Shown here in pieces: positions 26,132 through 33,890 of a stretch of 48,434 nucleotides of DNA. The stretch's first letter is position 1. Each line of letters starts with the position of its first letter. The DNA comes from Alphaproteobacteria bacterium (lineage in GTDB: Bacteria; Pseudomonadota; Alphaproteobacteria; MPNO01; UBA2964): positions 1 through 48,434 of the forward strand of contig WHUE01000020.1 in assembly GCA_009377375.1 (NCBI GenBank), read 5' to 3'. A program made the translations under genes and the position numbers. The notes beneath the pieces are model-generated. The model ran no database searches, was not told where the DNA came from, and saw only the letters and a program-made list of their open reading frames with translations.

Positions 26132-26521
26132 TCAGCCCTCCTCGCGCAGGCTGCCGATCCGCAGCGAACCGCCGGCGCCGGTGTCCTCGGCGGCCGGGGT
26201 GTCCCCGCCCTCGCCGGTCGCCGCTTCCTCCAGCTTGAGGATAGGGCCTTCCTTCAGCAGATATGTCCGCATTTCCTCGTCCATCTTGGGATCGCGACGA
26301 CGCAGCCATTCGAGCGTCATCAGCGCGTGCTCCTTTTCCTCATCCCGGTTGTGCTCGAGGATCGCCTTGAGCTCGGGGTCACTGGTCGCCGCGGCACGCT
26401 GGTCGTACCAGTCCACCGCCTCCAGCTCCTCCATGATGGATACGATCGCCCGGTGACGGTCGATCACCTCAGGTGAGAGCTTGTCCTCGCGTTCATGCAA
26501 ACTGCCGCTTGCTCCTGCCAT
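26132..26521 (-). CDS. Encapsulated ferritin-like protein (EncFtn) with cargo peptide
   Basis: This 129-residue encapsulin cargo oxidises Fe(II) and feeds mineral into the shell. The two-helix ferritin-like core shows EELEAVDWYDQR (31-42) and DEEKEHALMTLEWL (60-73). Glu31, Glu32, Glu34, Trp38, Tyr39, Glu62 and His65 fall at the same numbers as the metal-site residues of Rhodospirillum rubrum EncFtn. A Gly/Ala/Glu-rich linker (about 100-117) leads to the cargo-loading peptide SLRIGSLR (119-126). EncFtn alone forms an annular decamer but needs the shell for storage. It is first in the operon; the 130 bases upstream hold an inverted repeat (26542-26604). Confidence 0.95.
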   Translation of the reverse strand: MAGASGSLHEREDKLSPEVIDRHRAIVSIMEELEAVDWYDQRAAATSDPELKAILEHNRDEEKEHALMTLEWLRRRDPKMDEEMRTYLLKEGPILKLEEAATGEGGDTPAAEDTGAGGSLRIGSLREEG

Positions 26522-26541
26522 CTCTTAACCCCTTATGGTTC

Positions 26542-26604
26542 CTTTCAGAATCCCGTTTCGTATGCCGCCGCGATGCGGCTCCTCGATATATCGGATTCTG
26601 AAAG
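26542..26604. promoter_or_regulatory. 12-base inverted repeat upstream of encapsulin operon
   Basis: CTTTCAGAATCC (26542-26553) and GGATTCTGAAAG (26593-26604) are perfect inverted copies 39 bases apart, with a small GCCGC/GCGGC hairpin between them. They begin 21 bases upstream of the ferritin start at 26521. A looser palindrome (TGAAA-N6-TTTCA) overlaps the distal arm. Twin operator half-sites or a 5' leader structure are possible; iron control is a guess. Confidence 0.5.
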
Positions 26605-26651
26605 CTATTTTTCAAGAGAAACCGTAAATTGCCCTGTTGTTTAGAAGAGGT

Positions 26652-27500
26652 TTAAATTAGACGGGCCACCGACGCCAGCCCCGCATGCGCGGTGAGGAAG
26701 TCCAGCACCGCCTCGTTGAAGGCGTCCGGCTTTTCCAGGTTCGTCATGTGCCCGGCGCCTTCGATCAGCACCAGCCGGGAACCGGCGATGCGCTCCTGCA
26801 TGTAGCGACCGATATCGGGCGGCGTCAGCGGGTCGTCCTCGCCGAACACCAGCAGGGTCGGCACGGCGATGCTGCCCAGCGTCTCCACCCGGTTATAGTC
26901 GGCCGAGGCGCGGACCGTCTTGATGTAGGAGTCGACATGCAGCGTTTCGCTGGCGGCGACGGCGCGCCGATAGGCGTCCTCCGACCGGTTCGGGCTCATC
27001 AGCTTCGCGACCGACCGCGGCGCCTGCTCCGCCGGCTTCGCGCCTTCCAGATAGGGCCGGATGCGGGCTTCCACGAATTCTTCCGGCGTCTGGCTGCGCG
27101 ATGCGCGCGGATCGTCCGGATCTTCGCCCGCGAAGGTGTCGCACAGCACCAGCGTCGCCACCCGGTCGGGATGGCGCGGATAGAAGTCCTGCGCCACCCT
27201 TCCACCGAAGGACAGGCCGCAGATATGGGCCCTGTCGACCTCGAACCGGTCGAGCAGCCGGCAGATGTCGCCGCTGAAATCGCCGAAATCGAGATCGCCC
27301 TCGTAATCGTCCGACAGCCCGTAGCCGCGCGCATCCCAGGCGCAGGCGGTGAAATGCGGTGCGAGCGCGGGCAGTTGCAGATGCCAGTTGGTGCGGTTGC
27401 CGCCGATTCCGTGCAGGAACAGGACCATCGGGCCATGCCCCATTACGTCGGCCGCGATACGCGGCGCGCCGTCGATATAGACGGTCTTCCACGACTCCAT
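26652..27500 (-). CDS. Alpha/beta hydrolase
   Basis: This 282-residue hydrolase has the oxyanion motif HGIGGNR (30-36), nucleophile Ser97 in GLSFGG, an acid in FGEDDPLTPP and the catalytic His in GAGHMTN. The layout resembles 3-oxoadipate enol-lactonase (PcaD) and related esterases of aromatic degradation. It lies 58 bases after the quinone oxidoreductase on the same strand, and its stop lies 130 bases before the ferritin gene, so transcripts from the palindrome-controlled promoter at 28582 may read through it. Substrate unknown. Confidence 0.85.
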   Translation of the reverse strand: MESWKTVYIDGAPRIAADVMGHGPMVLFLHGIGGNRTNWHLQLPALAPHFTACAWDARGYGLSDDYEGDLDFGDFSGDICRLLDRFEVDRAHICGLSFGGRVAQDFYPRHPDRVATLVLCDTFAGEDPDDPRASRSQTPEEFVEARIRPYLEGAKPAEQAPRSVAKLMSPNRSEDAYRRAVAASETLHVDSYIKTVRASADYNRVETLGSIAVPTLLVFGEDDPLTPPDIGRYMQERIAGSRLVLIEGAGHMTNLEKPDAFNEAVLDFLTAHAGLASVARLI

Positions 27501-27558
27501 CGCCCACTCCTCCGTTTCCGCGACAATAGCAGGACGGAAGCGGCAGGCGGAAGCCGCC

Positions 27559-28548
27559 TCAGCCGATTGTCAGCACCACCTTGCCCCGGACATTCCGGTC
27601 CCGGATCACGTCGAATGCCTCGATAAAACGGTCCAGCGGGTAGCGCGCCTGGATCGGCATGCGAATGCGCCCTGCGACGCACAGGCTGAAAATCTCGTCC
27701 TGCGCCCGGCGCATCCAGCCGGGCTCCCGCTCGCGATACTGCGCGCGGTCGACGCCGAGCACCGCGATATTCTTCAGCAGCACGTAGTTGGTGCGCACGG
27801 TTGCGATCTCGCCGCTGGTGAAGCCGACCACCACCAGCCGGCCCCGAAAGGCGAGGCTGCGCAGCGCACCGGTGAACACCTCGCCGCCGACGATCTCGAT
27901 CGCCGCGTCGACCCCGCGCCCATCAGTCAGGGCATGCACCTGCTCGCGAACCGACTCCCGCGGGTTGTCGCGCGAAAGATCGATGACGTGATCGGCGCCG
28001 TTCTCGCGGGCGACATCGGCCTTCGATGCCGTGGTCAGCCCGGCGATGACGGTGCAGCCGAATTCCTTCGCAAGCTGCATCGCCGCGATGCCGACGCTGC
28101 CGCTGGCGCCGGTGACTAGCACCGTCTCGCCCTTCTGCACCTGCGCCCTGTCGGTGAGCGCGAACCAGGCGGTCTGGAACGCGATGCCGATGGCCGCCGC
28201 GTCGTCGAACGCCATGCCATACGGCATGGGAAAGCAGTCGTGCTCCGGCGCCAGGGCTTTTTCCGCGAAGCAGCCGTGCTCGACCTGAACCATCACCCGG
28301 TCGCCGGGCGCCACCTGCGTGACCCCCTCGCCCACCGCCTCGACGACGCCCGCGCCTTCCTTGCCCGGCACGAAGGGAAGCGGGGGGCGCAGCTGGTACT
28401 CACCGCGCACGGTCAGCAGGTCGGGAAAATTGACCGCGGCCGCACGCAGCGCCACCAGCACCTCGCCCGGCCCCGGCGCCGGATCGTCGATGGTCGCCAG
28501 CGTGAGGTTCTCCGGCTCGCCCAGCGCCCGCAGGATCAGACCGCGCAT
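27559..28548 (-). CDS. Zinc-free quinone oxidoreductase-type MDR reductase
   Basis: This 329-residue NADPH-dependent reductase of the QOR/MDR group lacks the zinc-binding Cys and His residues of alcohol dehydrogenases. Visible segments are AAVNFPDLLTVRGEY, PFVPGKEGAGVV, and the Rossmann motif VTGASGSVGIAAMQLAK (about 143-159). It ends with RGKVVLTIG, standard for the family. It would reduce quinones or enoyl/enone compounds, including enoyl-CoA. It is divergent from alanine dehydrogenase, with the shared 20-base palindrome 34 bases before its start, and is followed by the alpha/beta hydrolase. Confidence 0.88.
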   Translation of the reverse strand: MRGLILRALGEPENLTLATIDDPAPGPGEVLVALRAAAVNFPDLLTVRGEYQLRPPLPFVPGKEGAGVVEAVGEGVTQVAPGDRVMVQVEHGCFAEKALAPEHDCFPMPYGMAFDDAAAIGIAFQTAWFALTDRAQVQKGETVLVTGASGSVGIAAMQLAKEFGCTVIAGLTTASKADVARENGADHVIDLSRDNPRESVREQVHALTDGRGVDAAIEIVGGEVFTGALRSLAFRGRLVVVGFTSGEIATVRTNYVLLKNIAVLGVDRAQYREREPGWMRRAQDEIFSLCVAGRIRMPIQARYPLDRFIEAFDVIRDRNVRGKVVLTIG

Positions 28549-28581
28549 CCTATAAAGCTCCCGCCAATTCGATACGGCGCT

Positions 28582-28601
28582 ATTTTACACTAGTGTAAAA
28601 T
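28582..28601. promoter_or_regulatory. 20-base perfect palindrome, shared operator copy 2
   Basis: ATTTTACACTAGTGTAAAAT is a perfect palindrome and repeats the core of the site at 21720-21747. It stands between the leftward quinone oxidoreductase (start 28548) and rightward alanine dehydrogenase (start 28685). The TetR-family gene convergent with alanine dehydrogenase (29809-30453) is the likely binder. Confidence 0.8.
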
Positions 28602-28684
28602 TGATTTCACGGCCCGATCGGTTCGGGTGTATATGAGGAAACCGGGCCGCGCCAGCCCGCCCGCCTTCAGCACCGGAGACACAG

Positions 28685-29812
28685 ATGCGCATCGGCGTCC
28701 CCAAGGAAGTGAAGAACCACGAGTACCGCGTCGGCATGACCCCGCCGGGCGTGCTGGAGTTGACCCGGCTGGGGCACGAGGTTCTGGTGGAATCGAATGC
28801 CGGCCATGCCATCGGGCTGGACGATCCGGACTACAAGGCGGCGGGCGCGCGTATCCTCCCCGATGCGGCTTCTGTCTTCGCCGAAGCCGAGATGGTGGTG
28901 AAGGTGAAGGAGCCGCAGCCGGCGGAAATCGCCATGCTGCGGGATGGACAGGTGCTGTTCACCTATCTCCACCTCGCCCCCGACAACGCCCAGACCGACG
29001 GGCTGCTGAAGCAGGGGGTCGTCGGCATCGCCTACGAGACCGTCACCGATTCGGGCGGCGGGCTGCCGCTGCTCGCCCCGATGAGCGAGGTCGCCGGCCG
29101 CATGTCGGTGCAGGCTGGCGCATCGGGGCTGGAGATCGAGCGCGGCGGGCGCGGCGTACTTCTGGGCGGCGTGCCGGGGGTGCACCCCGGCAAGGTGGTC
29201 ATCATCGGCGGCGGCAGCGTCGGCGCCAACGCCGCTTTCGTCGCTACCGGGATGGGCGCGCAGGTCACCGTGATCGACAAGTCGCAGCGGGTCATGGCGG
29301 CGCTCGACTCCCGGTTCCAGAGCCTGGTCACCACGCTCTATTCCACCACCGCCACCGTCGAGGACGAATGCGCGAGCGCCGATCTCGTCATCGGCGCGGT
29401 GCTGGTGCCGGGCGCGGAGGCCCCGCGCCTCGTCAACCGAGACCTCGTGCGCGCGATGAAGCGCGGCTCCGTGATCGTGGATGTCGCCATCGACCAAGGC
29501 GGCTGCGCCGAGACCAGCCGCCCGACGACCCATGCCGATCCCTACTATGTCGAGGAGGGCGTGGTGCATTACTGCGTCACCAACATGCCGGGCGCGGTGG
29601 CGCGCACATCCACTTTCGCGCTCAACAACGCCACCCTGCCCTTCATCGTGAAGCTCGCCGGGCTCGGCGTGAAGAAGGCGCTGGAAGCTGACCCGCATCT
29701 GCTGGCCGGGCTCAATGTCTGCCGCGGCGCGCTGACCCATGCCGCCGTGGCCGAGGCGCAGGGGAAGGCGTTCACGGACGCGGCGAAGGCGCTGTCCGCC
29801 CTGCCCGCCTAA
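28685..29812 (+). CDS. ald: Alanine dehydrogenase
   Basis: This 375-residue NAD-dependent enzyme interconverts alanine with pyruvate and ammonia. Conserved residues line up with known alanine dehydrogenases: Arg15 and Lys75 for pyruvate binding, His96 in the LHLA motif, and the nucleotide-binding [10 protein letters not shown]. The AIDQGG-type catalytic Asp is in [12 protein letters not shown], and [20 protein letters not shown] is diagnostic. The start at 28685 follows CCGGAGACACAG. It lies downstream of the shared palindrome and its stop overlaps the convergent TetR stop. In context it could take up amino nitrogen from the neighbouring aminotransferase pathway as alanine; this is inferred. 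Confidence 0.95.
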   Translation: MRIGVPKEVKNHEYRVGMTPPGVLELTRLGHEVLVESNAGHAIGLDDPDYKAAGARILPDAASVFAEAEMVVKVKEPQPAEIAMLRDGQVLFTYLHLAPDNAQTDGLLKQGVVGIAYETVTDSGGGLPLLAPMSEVAGRMSVQAGASGLEIERGGRGVLLGGVPGVHPGKVVIIGGGSVGANAAFVATGMGAQVTVIDKSQRVMAALDSRFQSLVTTLYSTTATVEDECASADLVIGAVLVPGAEAPRLVNRDLVRAMKRGSVIVDVAIDQGGCAETSRPTTHADPYYVEEGVVHYCVTNMPGAVARTSTFALNNATLPFIVKLAGLGVKKALEADPHLLAGLNVCRGALTHAAVAEAQGKAFTDAAKALSALPA

Positions 29813-30453
29813 CGCCCGCCCTTGATCAGCCCGCCGGCGATCAGCGCGTAGTACTGCTCCACCAGATCGGGCACGCTCGGCGGCTTGCCGGGCTCGTACC
29901 AGCGCGCCACCCAGTTGCACATGCCCAGAATGCCGTAATAGGCGAGCCGGGGATCGAGCGCGTCGTTGAACGCGCCCGCCTGCTGGCCCTCGCGGATGAG
30001 TCGGGTCCACAGCACCTCGTACGCGTCCCAGATCGGCCCCATCTCGGCGAGCACCGCCTCGTTCTCGCTGAAATAGTCGTCGCGCAGCGTGATCTTGGAC
30101 TCGGCGAAGCGCCGTTCGAAGCGCATCAGATGGTTCTCGACCGCGAGCCGCAGCTTTTCCACCGGCGGTGCATCGGTCTCGAGGATCCCGGCCAGGCTGT
30201 CGCGCAGCAGTTCGCCCAGCGGCTTGATGATGGTGATCAGGATCTGGACCCGGTTCTCGAAGTAGTAATAGATGCCCTCGCGCTTGATCCCGACCGCGCC
30301 GGCGATATCGTCGAGCGAGGTGTTGGCGTAGCCCTTCCGGTGGAACAGATCGCGCGCCACCGTCAGGATTTCGTCGCGGCGCGACTGTCCGCGCTGCTCC
30401 GCGCCGCCGCCCGCGTCATTGCCGTTGTCGGGCGCCGCCGCCATCGCCGTCAC
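29809..30453 (-). CDS. TetR-family transcriptional regulator
   Basis: This 214-residue repressor has an N-terminal helix-turn-helix (about 25-72): ILTVARDLFHRKGYANTSL, then DDIAGAVGIKREGIYYYFEN. The ligand-binding domain follows, with RDDYFSENEAVLAEMGPIWDAYE reminiscent of KstR2/FadR-type regulators of acyl-CoA metabolism. It overlaps the NIPSNAP stop by 4 bases (ATGA) and converges on alanine dehydrogenase with overlapping stop codons. It is the most likely owner of the palindromes at 21720 and 28582, one of which is 1.9 kb from its start. Ligand inferred to be a CoA ester. Confidence 0.88.
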   Translation of the reverse strand: MTAMAAAPDNGNDAGGGAEQRGQSRRDEILTVARDLFHRKGYANTSLDDIAGAVGIKREGIYYYFENRVQILITIIKPLGELLRDSLAGILETDAPPVEKLRLAVENHLMRFERRFAESKITLRDDYFSENEAVLAEMGPIWDAYEVLWTRLIREGQQAGAFNDALDPRLAYYGILGMCNWVARWYEPGKPPSVPDLVEQYYALIAGGLIKGGR

Positions 30454-30764
30454 TGCAACGGCGAGAAGGAGGCCGGAGAGAGCACGCGGTTCTCCTGCTC
30501 CACGATCAGCGGCAGGTTGGCCTCCAGATAGGCCGGCCAGTCCGGGTGCGCCGCCAGCGTCGCGCGCCGCGCCAGCCGGTCGTCGAGGCTGTCGTAGCCC
30601 CAGATATGGATCACCTTGTTGAGCCCCCCGATCTCCGTGTGGAAGAACCCGACGAGATGGCCGAGCACCTCCATCTGCACGGGCAGCCCCAGCGTCTCAT
30701 AGTTCCTCAGATACTCGGCCATGCGGCCGGGCTGGATGGTGTAGATGCGTTCCTCGTAGATCAT
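30450..30764 (-). CDS. NIPSNAP-family protein, copy 1
   Basis: This 104-residue ferredoxin-fold protein has the NIPSNAP pattern: MIYEERIYTIQPGRMAEYL at the start, HTEIGGLNKVIHIWGYDSLDDR in the middle and a hydrophobic end. The ATG at 30764 is chosen because it gives the family-standard MI-x-EERIYT start, also seen in the paralogue at 35539. It precedes and overlaps the TetR gene (ATGA), so the two are translated together. Bacterial NIPSNAPs often accompany aromatic and organic-acid catabolic genes; their biochemical role is not settled. Confidence 0.85.
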   Translation of the reverse strand: MIYEERIYTIQPGRMAEYLRNYETLGLPVQMEVLGHLVGFFHTEIGGLNKVIHIWGYDSLDDRLARRATLAAHPDWPAYLEANLPLIVEQENRVLSPASFSPLQ

Positions 30765-30894
30765 GCCGTTCTCCGCGATCTGCCCGCGCATTCAAACACG
30801 AAGCGCACGACGGCGACAGGGGCCGCATGAGCCGAATTGGACTATGCCCGCGCGGGTTCTGTGATAGAAGTCCCTGCGTCCCGCCCGGTTGTTC

Positions 30895-31818
30895 ATGGCT
30901 CCGATACCCACACCCCCGCCCCGCTCCGGCCTGCTCCCGCCCAACATAGCCGGCGTGCTGTGGATGCTGGCCGCCGTCACCACGTTGACGGCGATGATGG
31001 CCGTGCTCAAGCATCTCTCGAAATCGCTGCCGGTGCTGGAGGTGGGATTCTTCCGCATGCTGATGGGCCTGCCGTTCTACCTGCCCTGGCTGCTCAAGGT
31101 GGGCTGGCCGGGCATCCGGACGGAACGGCCGGGCATGCATTTCGTGCGCGGCTTCTTCGGCTGCACCTCGCTGCTGTGCATGACCTATGCCGTGGCCCAC
31201 CTGATCCTGTCGGACGCGACGGTGCTGACCTTCACCATCCCGCTCTGGATGATCGTGTTCTCGGCGCTCTTCATGGGCGAGAAGGTGCGGCTGCGGCGGA
31301 GCCTGGCGACGCTGGTCGGATTCGCCGGCGTCATCATGGTGGTGAAGCCGCAGGGCGGGGTGGAGCCGGCGGCGATGGTCGCCATCGGCGGGGCGGTCCT
31401 CGCGACCTTCGCCATCATCAGCATGAAGTCGCTGACCCGCACCGACCCGCCGGACCGCATCGTCTTCTATTTCCTGTTCACCGGCTCCATCCTTCTCGCC
31501 CCCACCGCAATCTGGGTATGGCAGTGGCCGACGCTTGCCGACTGGCTCTGGCTGGTCGTGCTGGGGCTGTTCGGCTCAAGCGGCCAGTTCATGCTGACGC
31601 GGGCCTACGGCAAGGGAGAGCTGACCCTGATCGCGCCTCTGGATTTCACCCGCGTCGTGACCGCGGGCGTCATGGGCTATTTCCTGTTCGCGGAGCTGCC
31701 GGACGGCTGGGGGATCGCGGGCGCGGCGGTCATCATGGCCTCCTGTGGCTACATCGTCCGCCGCGACGCCATGCTCAAGCAGGTCCCGCCGACGCCGCCG
31801 GGCGCGCGCCCCGAATAA
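30895..31818 (+). CDS. DMT-superfamily transporter (EamA type)
   Basis: This 307-residue inner-membrane protein has ten predicted hydrophobic segments arranged as two EamA repeats. In each half the pattern ends near a GEKVR or FAELPDGWG element. The ATG at 30895 is used; an upstream TTG at 30889 is possible. Members export amino acids or metabolites, but the substrate cannot be judged. It is divergent from the NIPSNAP-TetR pair and converges on the citrate synthase-like gene with a 4-base gap. Confidence 0.88.
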   Translation: MAPIPTPPPRSGLLPPNIAGVLWMLAAVTTLTAMMAVLKHLSKSLPVLEVGFFRMLMGLPFYLPWLLKVGWPGIRTERPGMHFVRGFFGCTSLLCMTYAVAHLILSDATVLTFTIPLWMIVFSALFMGEKVRLRRSLATLVGFAGVIMVVKPQGGVEPAAMVAIGGAVLATFAIISMKSLTRTDPPDRIVFYFLFTGSILLAPTAIWVWQWPTLADWLWLVVLGLFGSSGQFMLTRAYGKGELTLIAPLDFTRVVTAGVMGYFLFAELPDGWGIAGAAVIMASCGYIVRRDAMLKQVPPTPPGARPE

Positions 31819-31822
31819 TACC

Positions 31823-32974
31823 CTACCGTTTCGAGATCGGCGGGATCTCGCGCTGGTCCCTGCCGGTATAGGTCGACAGCGGACGGATCAGGCGGTTGTC
31901 GGCCGACTGCTCCATGATATGCGCGGTCCAGCCGGTGATCCGGCTCATCACGAAGATCGGGGTGAACAGGTCGATGTCGAATCCCATCATGTAATAGGCG
32001 GGCCCGGCCGGGAAATCGAGATTGGGATGGATACCCTTCTCGTCGACCATGATCTGCGCCAGCACGTCCTCGATCTCCACCCAGCGCTCATCCTTCTTCC
32101 ACGCGGCGAGGTCGTGCAGACATTTGCGCATGGTCGGCACGCGCGAATCCCCCCATTTGTAGACCCGGTGGCCGAACCCCATCACCAGCTTCCTGTCGCG
32201 GAACGCCTTGCGCAGCCACGGCTCGGCCTTTTTCGGATGACCGATCTCCAGCAGCATGTGCATCACCGCCTCGTTCGCGCCGCCATGCAGCGGCCCCTTC
32301 AGCGCCGCGATGCCGCCGACCGCCGCCGAATAGATATCCGACATGGTCGAGGAAACGACCCGGGCGGCGAAGGTGGAGGCGTTGAAGCTGTGCTCGGCAT
32401 ACAGGATCAGCGAGATGTCGAAGGCGCGGATCACCTCGGGCGGCGGCACCGTGCCGAAGCACATGTGAAAGAAGTTCTCCGACATCGAAAGGTCGCCGCG
32501 CGGCGCGATCCGGCGCTTGCCGTGGCGCAGCCGATAATCGGTGGCGATCATCGTCGGAATTTTCGCCAGCAGGTCCATCGCCCGGCGGCGGTCCTCCTCC
32601 AGCTTCCCGCCGCCCCATGCGACCTCGGTGGCGCCGAGATAGCTGACCGCGGTGCGGATCGTATCCATCGGGTGGGCGTCCTTCGGGAAACGCCGTATCA
32701 CCGCGATGTGGTCCTTCGAGATTTCCCGCCGCGATCGTTCGTCCCTGCGGAATGCCGCAAGCTGGGATCGCGTCGGCAGCTCGCCGTTCCACAGCAGGTA
32801 GGCGACTTCCTCGAAGCTGCACTGCGCGGCCAGGTCCTGCACCGCATAGCCGCGATAAGTCAGCGAATTGGTTTCCGGCACCACGCGGGAGACCGCGGTC
32901 GTGTCCACCACGACGCCGTCCAGCCCCTTGCGGATGTCCACGTTTGCGGCGGCGGTTTTCGGCTTGCGCGCCAT
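31823..32974 (-). CDS. prpC: 2-methylcitrate synthase / citrate synthase family
   Basis: This 383-residue enzyme condenses propionyl-CoA with oxaloacetate to 2-methylcitrate. Catalytic regions are ILYAEHSFNASTFAARVV, LKGPLHGGANEAVM and MGFGHRVYKWGDSR, and the late aspartate is in HPNLDFPAGPAYYMMG. The short length (about 380 rather than 430) and its place after prpB and prpD identify PrpC rather than the housekeeping citrate synthase. It starts 22 bases after the prpB stop. The order prpD-prpB-prpC differs from the common prpBCD arrangement. Confidence 0.9.
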   Translation of the reverse strand: MARKPKTAAANVDIRKGLDGVVVDTTAVSRVVPETNSLTYRGYAVQDLAAQCSFEEVAYLLWNGELPTRSQLAAFRRDERSRREISKDHIAVIRRFPKDAHPMDTIRTAVSYLGATEVAWGGGKLEEDRRRAMDLLAKIPTMIATDYRLRHGKRRIAPRGDLSMSENFFHMCFGTVPPPEVIRAFDISLILYAEHSFNASTFAARVVSSTMSDIYSAAVGGIAALKGPLHGGANEAVMHMLLEIGHPKKAEPWLRKAFRDRKLVMGFGHRVYKWGDSRVPTMRKCLHDLAAWKKDERWVEIEDVLAQIMVDEKGIHPNLDFPAGPAYYMMGFDIDLFTPIFVMSRITGWTAHIMEQSADNRLIRPLSTYTGRDQREIPPISKR

Positions 32975-32996
32975 GTCGTTCCTCCCCGGCCCACGC

Positions 32997-33890
32997 TCAG
33001 AGCCTGAAGTTGAAGATGCTCCGGTCGAAGGCGTTGTAGTCCTCGTAGCGGATCAGCTCGTACAGCTCGGCCCGCGTCAGCATGCGGTCCAGCACGCCGG
33101 CCTGGGTGCCGGTCTCGGCGATCTCCGCCAGACCGGCACGCACCGCGCCCATGGCGAGGCGCAGCGACGTCACCGGAAAGATGGCGATGTTGTAACCCAG
33201 GTCGGCGAGCTGCTGCGCGCTGAGCAGCGGCGTCTTGCCGAACTCGGTGATGTTGGCCAGCAGCGGCACGTCTATGGCTTCACGGAACGCCGCGAACTCC
33301 GCCTCGTCCTGCATTGCCTCGGGAAAGATCGCGTCGGCGCCGGCATCCATGTAAGCCTTCGCCCGGTCGATGGCCGCGTCCATCCCTTCGGCGGCGCGCG
33401 CGTCGGTGCGGGCCATCAGCAGGAAATTCGGGTCGCGCCTGGCATCGGCGGCGGCGCGGATCTTGCGCGCCATCTCGTCCCGGCCCAGCAGCGTCTTGTT
33501 GTCGAGATGGCCGCAGCGCTTGGGATTCACCTGGTCCTCCAGATGACAGCCGGCGAGGCCCAGCTCCTCCAGCTCCTGCACCGTGCGCGCCGCGTTCATC
33601 GCCTCGCCGAACCCCGTATCGACGTCGATCAGCGCCGGCAGGTTGGTCACCCGCGCGATCTGGCGGCCGCGCTGCGTCACCTCGGACAGGGTCGTCAGCC
33701 CGATATCGGGCAGGGCCAGATCGGCCGACAGCGCCGCGCCGGAGATATAGACTCCGTCGAATCCCTGTCGTTCCACCTCCAGCGCCACCAGCGGGGCATG
33801 CGCGCCGGGAAAGCGCAGCAGCCTGCCGGTCGCCAGCGCCGCGCGGAAATCGGCGCGCTTCTGCGCCGCGGATTTCTCGGTGAACAGCAT
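32997..33890 (-). CDS. prpB: Methylisocitrate lyase
   Basis: This 297-residue lyase cleaves 2-methylisocitrate to pyruvate and succinate. It carries the catalytic KRCGH motif with the active cysteine, the metal-binding DVDTGFGEAMNAARTV and HLEDQVNPKRCGH segments, and DALFP-type ADAIFPEAM. The start at 33890 overlaps the prpD TGA by one base (TGATG), so it is translationally coupled to prpD. Length and motifs are normal for PrpB and distinguish it from the Cys-lacking relative at 38216. Confidence 0.93.
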   Translation of the reverse strand: MLFTEKSAAQKRADFRAALATGRLLRFPGAHAPLVALEVERQGFDGVYISGAALSADLALPDIGLTTLSEVTQRGRQIARVTNLPALIDVDTGFGEAMNAARTVQELEELGLAGCHLEDQVNPKRCGHLDNKTLLGRDEMARKIRAAADARRDPNFLLMARTDARAAEGMDAAIDRAKAYMDAGADAIFPEAMQDEAEFAAFREAIDVPLLANITEFGKTPLLSAQQLADLGYNIAIFPVTSLRLAMGAVRAGLAEIAETGTQAGVLDRMLTRAELYELIRYEDYNAFDRSIFNFRL

